Virus record (IMG/VR): IMGVR_UViG_3300036817_000127
Coordinates: 1 to 28,531 of that record
DNA from: a virus
Strand: one strand, 5' to 3'
Length of the DNA stretch: 28,531 nucleotides
The notes below the pieces were generated by a model, which ran no database searches, was not told the origin of the DNA, and saw only the letters and a list, made by a program, of their open reading frames with translations. The position numbers were made by a program, and so were the translations under genes. Positions 15,490 to 22,775 of this stretch are shown piece after piece (within the stretch, counting starts at the first letter, position 1; every line of letters starts with the position of its first letter).

Positions 15490-16667
15490 GCCCCCCCGCG
15501 CTCGCCTCCCGCCCCCGCCCGGCGCCGCTGCCGGACCAGTGGACGTTCTGGGCGTCGACCGTGGTCGGGAACCAGAACCTCGGGCTGCTGCGCCCGCACG
15601 GCTTCTCGTGCTCGTCGCGGCTGTCCGCGTTCGGGTCCGGGCAGGTCACCCTTCCGATGGAGCCCGGCACCCTCGACGGCGCCCGCCTCACCAACCTGTG
15701 GTCCTACAAGATCTGGGCGTACTACGGGGCGAGGCCCTACTGGTGCGGCGTCCCGTCCGGCATCGCCGACGACGGCTCGAACTACGTGAGCCTCACCCTG
15801 ACGGAGCTGTCCGGCTACCTGAACAGGCGCGCGCTGGACGTGGCCGCCGGGCTGCGGTTCGACCAGGTCGAGCAGACGGAGATCGCGCGGCAGCTCGCCG
15901 CGCCCGTGGCGGACGTGGGCGTGGTCCTGGCGGTCAGCGCCGGGCCGGGGTTCCCCCGCGACCGCAGCTACGAGTACCTCGAAGGGGAGTCCCGGGGCGG
16001 CCTGCTCGCGAACCTGTCGCAGGTCATCAGCGGCCCGGAGTTCCGCACCGAGTACGACCGCGACCCCGCCGGGGCGCCCCGGTGCACGCTGCGGATCGCC
16101 TACCCGCGCGTCGGCGGGAACTCCTACCTGGTGCTGTCGGTGCCGGGCACCGCCACCGGCTACAGCGCCGCGTGGGACGCCGACAGCCTCCGCACCCGCA
16201 CGTTCGCCGTCGGGGACCTGCCCGAGGACGCGCCCGAGGGCGCCGTGCGGCCCGTGGTGGTCGTGGACCGCCCGCAGCCCGACCTGCCGCGCCTGGACGC
16301 GGTCGACTCGTGGGAGCAGACCTACCTGATATCGACCCTCACCGAGCGCGCCAACACGAACGCGACCATCTACGCCGAGCCGTCCCTCGACCTCGCCGCG
16401 ACCGCCACGCTCGCCAGCCCCGACCCCGGCACCTACCGGGTCGGCGACGACGTGACCATCCGGCTGGTGACGCCGCTGCTGGAGGACGGGCTGGACGTGC
16501 CCGGCCGCCTCACCCAGGTCGACGTCTCGGCGGGCGAGGGCACCGTCACGTGGACCGTCGCGGTCACCGTGCCGGCGCCGCGCGCCCGCCCGCCGCTCAC
16601 CGCCCGGCTGACCAGCGTCAACCAGCGTGTAAACGCGGTGTTCCGGCGCCGCATGGCCCCCGTGTAA
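15486..16667 (+). CDS. Tail protein, siphovirus ReqiPepy6 Gp37-like family
   Basis: A 393-residue beta-rich protein immediately after Dit, where the baseplate hub or tail-associated protein is encoded. Recognisable stretches are GSGQVTLPMEPGTLDGARLTN, given as GSGQVTLPM/GTLDGARLTN; WSYKIWAYYG; SLTLTELSGYLNRRAL; and YEYLEGESRGGLLANLSQVI. The pattern, with a final domain ending in VTWTVAVTVP, matches the Gp37-like tail family common in actinophages. ATG 15486 overlaps the Dit stop by ATGA. Two copies of the dispersed motif lie at its 3' end: one inside codons 380-384, the other containing its TAA stop. Confidence 0.78.
   Translation: MSPPALASRPRPAPLPDQWTFWASTVVGNQNLGLLRPHGFSCSSRLSAFGSGQVTLPMEPGTLDGARLTNLWSYKIWAYYGARPYWCGVPSGIADDGSNYVSLTLTELSGYLNRRALDVAAGLRFDQVEQTEIARQLAAPVADVGVVLAVSAGPGFPRDRSYEYLEGESRGGLLANLSQVISGPEFRTEYDRDPAGAPRCTLRIAYPRVGGNSYLVLSVPGTATGYSAAWDADSLRTRTFAVGDLPEDAPEGAVRPVVVVDRPQPDLPRLDAVDSWEQTYLISTLTERANTNATIYAEPSLDLAATATLASPDPGTYRVGDDVTIRLVTPLLEDGLDVPGRLTQVDVSAGEGTVTWTVAVTVPAPRARPPLTARLTSVNQRVNAVFRRRMAPV
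16625..16636 (-). promoter_or_regulatory. Dispersed motif, inverted exact copy 4
   Basis: Reads GCGTGTAAACGC on the forward strand, the exact reverse complement of GCGTTTACACGC. It lies near the 3' end of the Gp37-like gene and uses the uncommon codons CGT and GTA. A second, shorter copy follows 36 bp later. Confidence 0.65.
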
Positions 16668-16670
16668 ACG
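16661..16670 (-). promoter_or_regulatory. Dispersed motif core CGTGTAAACG, 24-bp gap upstream of a tail gene
   Basis: Ten-base core of the motif, inverted. It contains the TAA stop of the Gp37-like gene and lies 15 bases before ATG 16685. Together with 16625 it forms the only closely spaced pair. Confidence 0.6.
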
Positions 16671-16684
16671 GACTGGAGGACACG

Positions 16685-17734
16685 ATGCCCGCACGTACCC
16701 GAACCCGCGCCCCGCACCCCGCCGAGGCCGTCCCGGTGCCCATGCCCCAGGTGCCGCCCGTCATGAGCGACGACCTGGAGGGCAGCGACGGCGACGGCAA
16801 CCCAACCGGGCTGCTCATGTGGGGGCAGGCCGGCATCTACAACGGCGTCGACGACCGCGCCGTCATCACCGCCGTGACCGACAACGCGGTCGGCGGCGTC
16901 GTCCGCCCGCCGGGGCTGTCCGCCGGGTCCGGGCTCACCCTCAACGTGGCCGGCGGGTGGATCGCCGTCGCGTCCTGCGGCGACGGCACCAACGCCGTGG
17001 TGCGGGCCGCGATCACCCACCAGGTGCAGGTCCCCGCCGGGGCGCCGGGCGTGACCCGCCGCGACCTGCTGTGGTGCGACACCTACCCCGACGACGGCCG
17101 CTGGGTGCTGCGCGTCATCCGCGAGGCCGAGATGCCCGGCCGGGCGGGGATACCGCTCGCCCGCATCACCGTGCCGCCCGGCGCGAACCTCGCGTCGCAG
17201 ATGACGTTCACCCACGACGTGCACTTCCTGTCGCCCAAGGTCGACTCCGACCCGCGCAGCAACCACGGCACCGGCACCTACACCGACCTGACGCCGCCGT
17301 ACCCGTTCGCCCTGTACGGCATCCGCCGTGACGCCATGTTCCGGCTGACCGCGTTCGGCGTCATCGACGTGGGCGCGGGCAGCGCCGCGCTGCGGTGGCG
17401 GATCGGCGGCGTCACCCTCGACTGGAGCCCGTCCACCCTCGGCGGCGGCATGGCCAACCGGCTGTTCCACTGGGACGCCTCCGCCGTCGTCGTGTTCGGG
17501 TCCGGGTTCGCCGCCGGCGTGGGGAACACGAAGCTGACCGTCACCGTCTCCCGCGCGTCGGGCCGCGCCGACCTCGGCAGCACCCTGTCGGCCACCCGCT
17601 ACGCCGGGTCGGTCAACTTCGGCGCCGGGCCGTGGCTGACGTTCGGGCTCCAGGCCGCGTGGCTGTCGGCGATGCCCAACGCCAACGTCGTGTGCCAGTC
17701 GTCGGCTTTCGAGGCCGTCGGCAAGCCCTGGTGA
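16685..17734 (+). CDS. Minor tail / fibre protein A, shares an N-terminal module with the next gene
   Basis: A 349-residue protein. Residues about 43-170 form a module that recurs in the next gene: LLMWGQAGIYNGVDDR, GVVRPPG, GGWIAVASCGDGTNAV, VTRRDLLWCDTYPDDGRW, GRAGIPLARITVPPGANLASQM. This N-terminal module likely fixes the protein to the tail tip. The C-terminal half (about 185-349) is a separate beta-rich domain (FRLTAFGVIDV, then SAALRWRIGGVTLDW) that may contact the host or form a jelly-roll. The ATG follows GGAGG. Function is inferred from position after the tail hub and from domain style. Confidence 0.72.
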   Translation: MPARTRTRAPHPAEAVPVPMPQVPPVMSDDLEGSDGDGNPTGLLMWGQAGIYNGVDDRAVITAVTDNAVGGVVRPPGLSAGSGLTLNVAGGWIAVASCGDGTNAVVRAAITHQVQVPAGAPGVTRRDLLWCDTYPDDGRWVLRVIREAEMPGRAGIPLARITVPPGANLASQMTFTHDVHFLSPKVDSDPRSNHGTGTYTDLTPPYPFALYGIRRDAMFRLTAFGVIDVGAGSAALRWRIGGVTLDWSPSTLGGGMANRLFHWDASAVVVFGSGFAAGVGNTKLTVTVSRASGRADLGSTLSATRYAGSVNFGAGPWLTFGLQAAWLSAMPNANVVCQSSAFEAVGKPW

Positions 17735-17751
17735 GCTGAGAGGAGCCACCC

Positions 17752-19077
17752 ATGACAGAGATGATCACCGGCCGCTCGATGTGGGGGCAGGCGTCCCGCT
17801 ACACCGCGTTCGACGACCGCCTCGCCCTGACGGCGCTGACCGGGGGCCGCGCCGGCATCGTGCGCCCCGCGTCGTTCGCGGCGACGCCGGCGCCGCTGGA
17901 GGTGACCATCGACGGCGGGTGGCTCGCCATCGCCGACGCCGGCGACGGCACGGTCATGGTGGCCGGCACCCTCGACGCCGCGACGCTGACGCTGCTGCCC
18001 GGCGACGGGAACGCCACCCGCCGCGACGTGATCTACTGCTACGTCATGCCCGACGAGGGCACGTGGTTCGTGACGGCCGCGCTCGCCGCCGACGCCGAGG
18101 GCCGCCCCGGCATCGCGCTGGCCACGGTCGACGTGCCCGCCGGGGCGGTCAGCGCCTCGCAGATGGTCATCACCCCGCGCCCGGCGGAGTTCCTCATCGA
18201 GGGCGCGCGCGGCCCGCAGGGGCCGGCCGGCACCCAGGGGCCGCCGGGCGCCGCCGTCAACATCCGGGGCGGCCTCGACAGCCCCGCCGAGCTTCCCGCC
18301 GAGGGCAGCCCCGGCGACGCGTGGCTCATCGGCGGGGACCTGTGGGTGTGGACCGGCGGCGGCGAGGCGGCGGCGGCGGCGGCCGTGGCGCCCCTCGCCA
18401 ACTGGGCGCTCGCCGACCCCGCCGGCTCGCCGACCGTGCTGGAGACCGTCGCCGGCGGCGACGGGATCGTGAGCGCCACCGGGGTTGCCCTCGGCGCCGC
18501 CGACCCGTGGGGCGCCGCCAGGGCGGCCCAGTTCACAACGGACTTCCAGTCGGCGATCTGGATTCCCCCCGCGATCGTCAACCGGATGCTGTCCGGCCCG
18601 CACACCGTCAAGGCGCGGATGCGCACGTCGTCGAACCCCTTCCTGACGATCCTCGGCGGCAACGACCGCAGCGACAATCAGTTCGTGTTCTTCGGCGTCG
18701 GGGTGGGAGGCGCGCTCGGGTACCGGCGGGCGCCGGGGCAGCTCGTCACCGCGACGGGCAGCCCGCCGGTTAACGACGGGAACTGGCACCAGGTCGGGTG
18801 GCGTGTCGCCGCCGACGGGGTGACCCTCTCGTTCTGGGTCGACGGCGCCAACGTCATGCAGGCCACGCTGAACACCAACCCGCCCAGGACGCTCACGGCG
18901 GCGGCGATCGGCCACAGCGGCGCCGCCAACGAGCCGAACAGCTACACCGGCTACCTCGCCCGGGTCCGCGTCTGGGACAGGGCGCTCACCGACGCCGAGA
19001 TGGCCGGCACGGTCGTCCAGGGGATCTACCCCGCCGGCGACGACCCCGGGCAGGCACGGAAGGGAGACGAGCGATGA
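17752..19077 (+). CDS. Minor tail / fibre protein B with collagen-like linker and LamG/ConA-like lectin domain
   Basis: A 441-residue protein. Residues 9-138 repeat the module of the preceding protein ([51 protein letters not shown]). A short collagen-like stretch, [13 protein letters not shown], follows near 152-164, then a linker. The C-terminal 190 residues resemble a concanavalin-A/laminin-G sandwich: FTILGGNDR-like [16 protein letters not shown], then [16 protein letters not shown] and [20 protein letters not shown], the last being the typical LamG closing strand. This suggests a carbohydrate-binding adsorption protein. The start follows GAGAGGAGCC. It overlaps the next gene by ATGA. Confidence 0.8.
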   Translation: MTEMITGRSMWGQASRYTAFDDRLALTALTGGRAGIVRPASFAATPAPLEVTIDGGWLAIADAGDGTVMVAGTLDAATLTLLPGDGNATRRDVIYCYVMPDEGTWFVTAALAADAEGRPGIALATVDVPAGAVSASQMVITPRPAEFLIEGARGPQGPAGTQGPPGAAVNIRGGLDSPAELPAEGSPGDAWLIGGDLWVWTGGGEAAAAAAVAPLANWALADPAGSPTVLETVAGGDGIVSATGVALGAADPWGAARAAQFTTDFQSAIWIPPAIVNRMLSGPHTVKARMRTSSNPFLTILGGNDRSDNQFVFFGVGVGGALGYRRAPGQLVTATGSPPVNDGNWHQVGWRVAADGVTLSFWVDGANVMQATLNTNPPRTLTAAAIGHSGAANEPNSYTGYLARVRVWDRALTDAEMAGTVVQGIYPAGDDPGQARKGDER

Positions 19078-19646
19078 CCACGCCCTCGTTCGAGACATGG
19101 GAGAACGTCGGCTCGATCCAGGGGCCGCAGGGCGACCCCGGCCCGCCGGGCGAGACCGGCCCGCAGGGCGCGACCGGGGCCGCCGGGCCGCCGGGCGAGA
19201 CCGGGCTGTCCGGCTCGCCGGGCGCGACGGGCCCGCAGGGGCCGCAGGGCCCCGCCGCGCCGCCCGCCTACGTGTTCTCCGTCGCCGGCACCGAGCCGGC
19301 CGGCACCGGCCCGGTGACGGTCAACGTGCCCGCCCCCGCCGCCACGTTCACCGTGGACACCGCCGGGACCTTCCTCGTCTGGGGCAGCCTCAGCACCGGG
19401 GTAGGCGGCGGGCTGGCCGGCGGGGTGCGGCTCGCGCTGCTCGTCGACGGCGCCGCCCACCGCGTGGCAAGCGCGATCGCCCAGGCCGGCTGGGCCGGGT
19501 TCCTCGACTGCACCGGCATGGCGCAGGTGACGCTCGCGGCCGGGAGCCACACCCTGCAAGCGCAGATCAGCAACCCCGCGCCCGGGGGCAGCTCGAACCT
19601 CAACGCCGTGAACTGGCGGGTCGGCGTGCTGCGGACCGGCCCGTGA
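19074..19646 (+). CDS. Collagen-like short tail fibre protein
   Basis: A 190-residue protein. Residues 16-60 are Gly-x-y collagen-like triplets ([16 protein letters not shown], then [13 protein letters not shown]), able to form a triple helix. A C-terminal domain of about 125 residues follows with alternating strands ([50 protein letters not shown]), like the small trimeric jelly-roll caps of collagen-like phage fibres. It probably forms a trimeric appendage at the tail tip with the preceding proteins. ATG 19074 overlaps the previous stop, and GGGAGACGAGCG provides the ribosome binding site. Confidence 0.8.
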   Translation: MTTPSFETWENVGSIQGPQGDPGPPGETGPQGATGAAGPPGETGLSGSPGATGPQGPQGPAAPPAYVFSVAGTEPAGTGPVTVNVPAPAATFTVDTAGTFLVWGSLSTGVGGGLAGGVRLALLVDGAAHRVASAIAQAGWAGFLDCTGMAQVTLAAGSHTLQAQISNPAPGGSSNLNAVNWRVGVLRTGP

Positions 19647-19671
19647 TGGCATGCCAGGGAGGAGAAACCCA

Positions 19672-19782
19672 ATGACCGTCCCCGCGCACTCCGACGAGGA
19701 CTTCGACCCCGACCACCCCGACCTCCAGCACGAGGACGGGCAAGAGGCAAGCGAGCCCGGCGACATCATCGAGGAGGACTAG
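19672..19782 (+). CDS. 36-residue acidic peptide
   Basis: A short gene with a very strong ribosome binding site (GGGAGGAG, seven bases before ATG 19672) and a TAG at 19780-19782. The product is highly acidic: 14 of 36 residues are Asp or Glu, ending in DIIEED, with no hydrophobic segment and no recognised domain. The following amidase begins four bases after the stop, and the peptide's own final codons (GAG GAG GAC) supply the amidase ribosome binding site, so translation is probably coupled. Function unknown; a lysis or tail-related accessory peptide is possible. Confidence 0.7.
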   Translation: MTVPAHSDEDFDPDHPDLQHEDGQEASEPGDIIEED

Positions 19783-19786
19783 CCGG

Positions 19787-20836
19787 ATGGCACCGCCCAT
19801 CGTGACCCGCGCCCAGTGGGGCGCCGCGTTCACCATCCCCGGCGGCCGTCACGTCGCCCCGTCCGCGCGCCGCTGGTTCGTCGTGCACTGGCCCGGGTCC
19901 GCCGTCGGCAGCGACGAGCGGGCCGTGGTCCGCTCCATCGAGCGCAGCCACCGCAACGGGCAGGGGTGGGCCGCCGCCCCCGGCTACAACTACCTCGTGG
20001 GCCGGTCGGGGACCATCTACGAGGGCTGCGGGCGCGACGTCCGCGGAATCCACTCCCCGCCCCGCAACACCGACGGGTGGGGCGTCTGCGTGATGGTCGC
20101 CGTGGGGGAGACCCCGCCGCCGGCCGCCCTCGCCGCGACGCGCGCCCTCTACGAGTGGCTCAACACCGTCGCCGGGCGCACCCTCGGCATGAGCTGGCAC
20201 GGGCAGCACCACCCCACCGCGTGCGCCGGGCCCGCCCTCACCTCCTGGGTGCAGCGCGGCATGCCCGCCGCCGTCGCGCCCGTCCCGCCCGGCCCCGGCG
20301 GCTCGCCCGGGTTCCCCGGCCGCGTCCTGCGCCAGCCCCCGGTCATGCGCGGCGAGGACGTGCGGACGTGGCAGACACGGGTGAGGGCGCGCGGCTTCGC
20401 CGACGTCGCCGCCGACGGCGCCTACGGCCCGGTCAGCGAGGGCGCGTGCCGCGAGGTGCAGCGGATCGCCGGGCTGCCCGTCGACGGCCGCGTCGGGCCG
20501 AACACGTGGCCCGCCACCTGGGCGAGCAATGCCGGGCCGGGCGGCAACCCGTCCCCGCCGGCGCCCGGCACCCCGACGGGCATGGCCGAGTCGCCCATCG
20601 CGGTGATCGCCCAGGTGAACCTCGCCTGGGACACCGTGCCCGGCCCCGCCGCGCAGTTCACCGTGCAGGTGCAGCGCGGCACGACGGGCACGGCGAACGT
20701 CCGCACGTTCACCGTCGACGTCCCGTCCTCGCCCCGCACGAGCTTCGCCGTGCGCGACCTCGCCCCGCGCGAGGCGCACCGCTGGCGGGTGTCGCGCGGC
20801 GCCTGGTCGGACTGGCGCGAGTTCCGCACACCATGA
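19787..20836 (+). CDS. Endolysin-type N-acetylmuramoyl-L-alanine amidase (PGRP) with peptidoglycan-binding and FN3-like domains
   Basis: A 349-residue enzyme that cleaves the amide bond between muramic acid and the peptide stem. The PGRP/amidase-2 domain spans about residues 5-160: zinc-ligand candidates H34 (VVHWPG) and the WHGQHHPTAC segment (H138 or H142, C146), with YNYLVGRSGTIYEG near 67-80. A PG_binding_1-type domain follows at about 185-245 (GEDVRTWQTRVRARGF, then DGAYGPVSE). The last 80 residues (NLAWDTVPGPAAQFTVQV, then HRWRVSRG) resemble a fibronectin-III fold. No signal peptide is seen, so export would rely on a holin. The start follows GAGGAGGACTAGCCGG. Confidence 0.88.
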   Translation: MAPPIVTRAQWGAAFTIPGGRHVAPSARRWFVVHWPGSAVGSDERAVVRSIERSHRNGQGWAAAPGYNYLVGRSGTIYEGCGRDVRGIHSPPRNTDGWGVCVMVAVGETPPPAALAATRALYEWLNTVAGRTLGMSWHGQHHPTACAGPALTSWVQRGMPAAVAPVPPGPGGSPGFPGRVLRQPPVMRGEDVRTWQTRVRARGFADVAADGAYGPVSEGACREVQRIAGLPVDGRVGPNTWPATWASNAGPGGNPSPPAPGTPTGMAESPIAVIAQVNLAWDTVPGPAAQFTVQVQRGTTGTANVRTFTVDVPSSPRTSFAVRDLAPREAHRWRVSRGAWSDWREFRTP

Positions 20837-20848
20837 GGGGAGAAGACC

Positions 20849-21676
20849 ATGAACGTCGACACGCTGTGCACCGCGATGCCGGGGCTGTCCCGGCCGCTCG
20901 CGACCTCCTACCTGCCGCCGATGGAAGCCGCGATGCGCGAGTTCGGGATCACCAACGTTCACCGCTGCCGGATGTGGCTCGCGCAGGTGGGTCACGAGTC
21001 GGTGAGCCTGCGCTACTTCGAGGAGATCGCGAGCGGGCAGGCGTACGAGGGGCGCCTCGACCTCGGCAACACCCAGCCCGGCGACGGGAAGCGGTTCAAG
21101 GGGCGCGGCCCCATCCAGCTCACCGGCCGCGCCAACTACACCGCCGTCGGCAAGGCCCTCGGGCTCGACCTCGTCGGCAACCCCGCCTTGGCCGCGCAGC
21201 CGCAGCACGCCTTTCGCGTCTCGGCCTGGTGGTGGAAGAACCACGGCCTCAACGAGATCAGCGACAAAGACGACGTGAGCGCCGCGACCCGCCGCATAAA
21301 CGGCGGCCTCAACGGCCTCGCCGACCGGACCGCGCGGTACAACAGGATCAAGCCGCTGGGGAACGCGGTCCTCGTCGGCGCCGGCGCCGCCCCCGCCCCG
21401 CCCAAGCCGCCGCCCGGCGGCGGCACCGTCCCGCCGCTGCACGTCGACTACTTCTCCACCGCGCACAACGCCCGGGTGGCGGACGTGCGGACATGGCAGG
21501 CGCAGATGCGCGCCCGTGGCTGGAAGGCCGGCGGGGCGCCGCTCGCCGCCGACGGCATCTTCGGCCCCAAGTCGGACGAGGTGTGCCGGGCGTTCCAGCG
21601 CGAGAAGGGGCTCGGCGCCGACGGGAAGGTCGGCCCCAAAACCTGGGGCGCCGCGTGGACGGCGGCGGTCACGTGA
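20849..21676 (+). CDS. GH19-type lysozyme/chitinase-like endolysin with peptidoglycan-binding domain
   Basis: A 275-residue enzyme expected to cleave glycan strands. The GH19 lysozyme-like domain covers about residues 1-170: AQVGHES with the catalytic-acid candidate E50, YEGR at 66-69, and GKRFKGRGPIQLTGRANY near 80-97, diagnostic for this family. A Pro/Gly linker (183-192) leads to a PG_binding_1 domain (about 205-272) that is clearly paralogous to that of the amidase: ADVRTWQAQMRARGW versus EDVRTWQTRVRARGF. ATG 20849 follows GAGGGGAGAAGACC. Together with the upstream amidase it makes a two-enzyme lysis pair, an amidase plus a muramidase-like enzyme, as is common in actinophages. Confidence 0.9.
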   Translation: MNVDTLCTAMPGLSRPLATSYLPPMEAAMREFGITNVHRCRMWLAQVGHESVSLRYFEEIASGQAYEGRLDLGNTQPGDGKRFKGRGPIQLTGRANYTAVGKALGLDLVGNPALAAQPQHAFRVSAWWWKNHGLNEISDKDDVSAATRRINGGLNGLADRTARYNRIKPLGNAVLVGAGAAPAPPKPPPGGGTVPPLHVDYFSTAHNARVADVRTWQAQMRARGWKAGGAPLAADGIFGPKSDEVCRAFQREKGLGADGKVGPKTWGAAWTAAVT

Positions 21677-21996
21677 ACGGCCGCGACTGGGCCGGGCCGA
21701 TCGCGCTCGTGCTCGCCGCCGGGGTGTCCATCGCGCTGTGCACCTCGCTGATCATCATCACCCTGTCACCCAAGCCCCTCGACGCCGAGCTCATGGCCGT
21801 CGTGACCACCCTCGCCGGGGCGGCCGTCGGCGCCGTCGGCACCTACCTCGGAATCAGCCGCGCCCCGGCCCTGTTTGGAGCCCCGCAGGGCGGGCAGGAT
21901 GCGGGAACCCCTCCCGGGGTACAGACCCCGCCTGCCCCGGAAAAGGGCGGGACGCGGCCCGAGCCGTTGGCGCCGGGCGGACCGCGTCCCGCTTAG
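21673..21996 (+). CDS. Holin-like membrane protein
   Basis: A 107-residue protein with two hydrophobic segments: about residues 6-31 (WAGPIALVLAAGVSIALCTSL) and 41-61 (MAVVTTLAGAAVGAVGTYLG), joined by a short polar loop. A Pro/Gly-rich, charged C-terminal tail of 40 residues follows. It is encoded right after two endolysins, with a GTGA overlap, so a holin that permeabilises the membrane is the best call. It could instead be an accessory lysis membrane protein, since holins share no strict motif. It is the last rightward gene before a hairpin terminator and a set of reverse-strand genes. Confidence 0.75.
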   Translation: MNGRDWAGPIALVLAAGVSIALCTSLIIITLSPKPLDAELMAVVTTLAGAAVGAVGTYLGISRAPALFGAPQGGQDAGTPPGVQTPPAPEKGGTRPEPLAPGGPRPA

Positions 21997-22004
21997 AGAG
22001 GCCA

Positions 22005-22031
22005 GGCCCCCCTGGGGGTTCCCGGGGGGCC
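22005..22031 (+). terminator. Hairpin terminator candidate after the late operon
   Basis: Perfect 8-bp arms GGCCCCCC (22005-22012) and GGGGGGCC (22024-22031) with an 11-base loop, starting nine bases after the holin stop. No U-tract follows, as is common in actinobacterial terminators. It probably ends late rightward transcription before the convergent reverse-strand genes. Confidence 0.6.
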
Positions 22032-22228
22032 GCGCCGAGGGGGCGCGACGGGACGGGCGCGACACGGGCCGAGGAGCTGGGGGCCGTACAGCCCGTGCGC
22101 ATGCCCGCCCCTCATGTGCGTCGCGCGCCCCCGGACAAAACCAACTGGGAGTTGTGGCCCCCCGGGAACCCGTGTCACAGACCGTAGTGGGGTTGTTACG
22201 CGTAAGACAACGAACTTGGCCGGAGTTT
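22032..22228. other. Convergent intergenic region with two small inverted repeats
   Basis: No gene is supported. The stretch holds a CAACT-GGG-AGTTG inverted repeat (22142-22154) and a perfect 10-bp palindrome TTACGCGTAA (22196-22205) framed by GTTG and CAAC arms, in a less GC-rich segment (about 22135-22240). It could terminate leftward transcription or hold an attachment site; it lies downstream of the integrase gene set. Confidence 0.35.
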
Positions 22229-22345
22229 TTACGATTCTTTAGATCCGCCATGGCCGCGCCGCTGCCGCAGCCACAGCAACGCCAGGACCGCGTACCCCGC
22301 CGCGAACACGCCCCCGATGACCTCGGCGGTCACCCCGTACCCCAT
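22229..22345 (-). CDS. 38-residue single-span membrane peptide
   Basis: A short reverse-strand gene with ATG at 22345 and a TAA ending at 22229. It is preceded on its strand by GAGGAGGGGCC, a strong ribosome binding site. The product has one hydrophobic span (about residues 8-26, EVIGGVFAAGYAVLALLWL) followed by a basic tail (RQRRGHGG). The architecture suits a small phage membrane protein, for example a lysis regulator or antiholin-like peptide, or a superinfection-exclusion peptide; sequence alone does not choose. It is the last of three leftward genes starting with the integrase and faces the holin gene across the terminator region. Confidence 0.65.
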   Translation of the reverse strand: MGYGVTAEVIGGVFAAGYAVLALLWLRQRRGHGGSKES

Positions 22346-22417
22346 GGCCCCTCCTCGCGCGCTGAGCGGGCCGGGCCGCCCCGGGCCGGGGGTGGCGCCC
22401 CGGGACGGCCCGGGTCA

Positions 22418-22684
22418 TCAGGCGCGCGCCGCCCGGTAGCGGTCCGCCAGCGCCTCCAGCTTCGCACCCGCCGAATCATCGCGCAGCGCCTCGACCGTCG
22501 CGTCCGTCAGCAGCACGTGGTAGCCCTCGCGCAGGTAGCCCAGCGCCATCACGAGGGCGTCGAGCGGGTCGCCGGCCGTGAGCCGCGTCGGCGGCTGCTG
22601 GGTCTTGCGGACGATGATCCCGAACGCCTCGCCCGGGTCGTGCGTGACAGTCTGCGCGCTGTATGCGTGATTGCGTTTCGTCAT
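22418..22684 (-). CDS. Hypothetical 88-residue protein downstream of integrase
   Basis: Read from ATG 22684, which lies ten bases after GGAAGGGG on the reverse strand; longer in-frame starts run through Arg/Trp-rich sequence that does not look coding. The protein has a polar N-terminus (TKRNHAYSAQTVTHD), a central FGIIVRKTQQ strand, a helix (DPLDALVMALGYLREGYHVLLTD, given as DPLDALVMALGYLREG) and an acidic/basic C-terminal helix. No family is recognised. It could be transcribed with the integrase. A small protein beside a serine integrase is a natural candidate for a recombination directionality factor, but nothing in the sequence shows this. Confidence 0.6.
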   Translation of the reverse strand: MTKRNHAYSAQTVTHDPGEAFGIIVRKTQQPPTRLTAGDPLDALVMALGYLREGYHVLLTDATVEALRDDSAGAKLEALADRYRAARA

Positions 22685-22775
22685 GGGTATGCGGCCCCTT
22701 CCGGTGTGCAATGACATCGGCAGACATCGTAACGCCGCACGCGTGATCATGCGATAGCGCCGAGTGATTCCGCGA

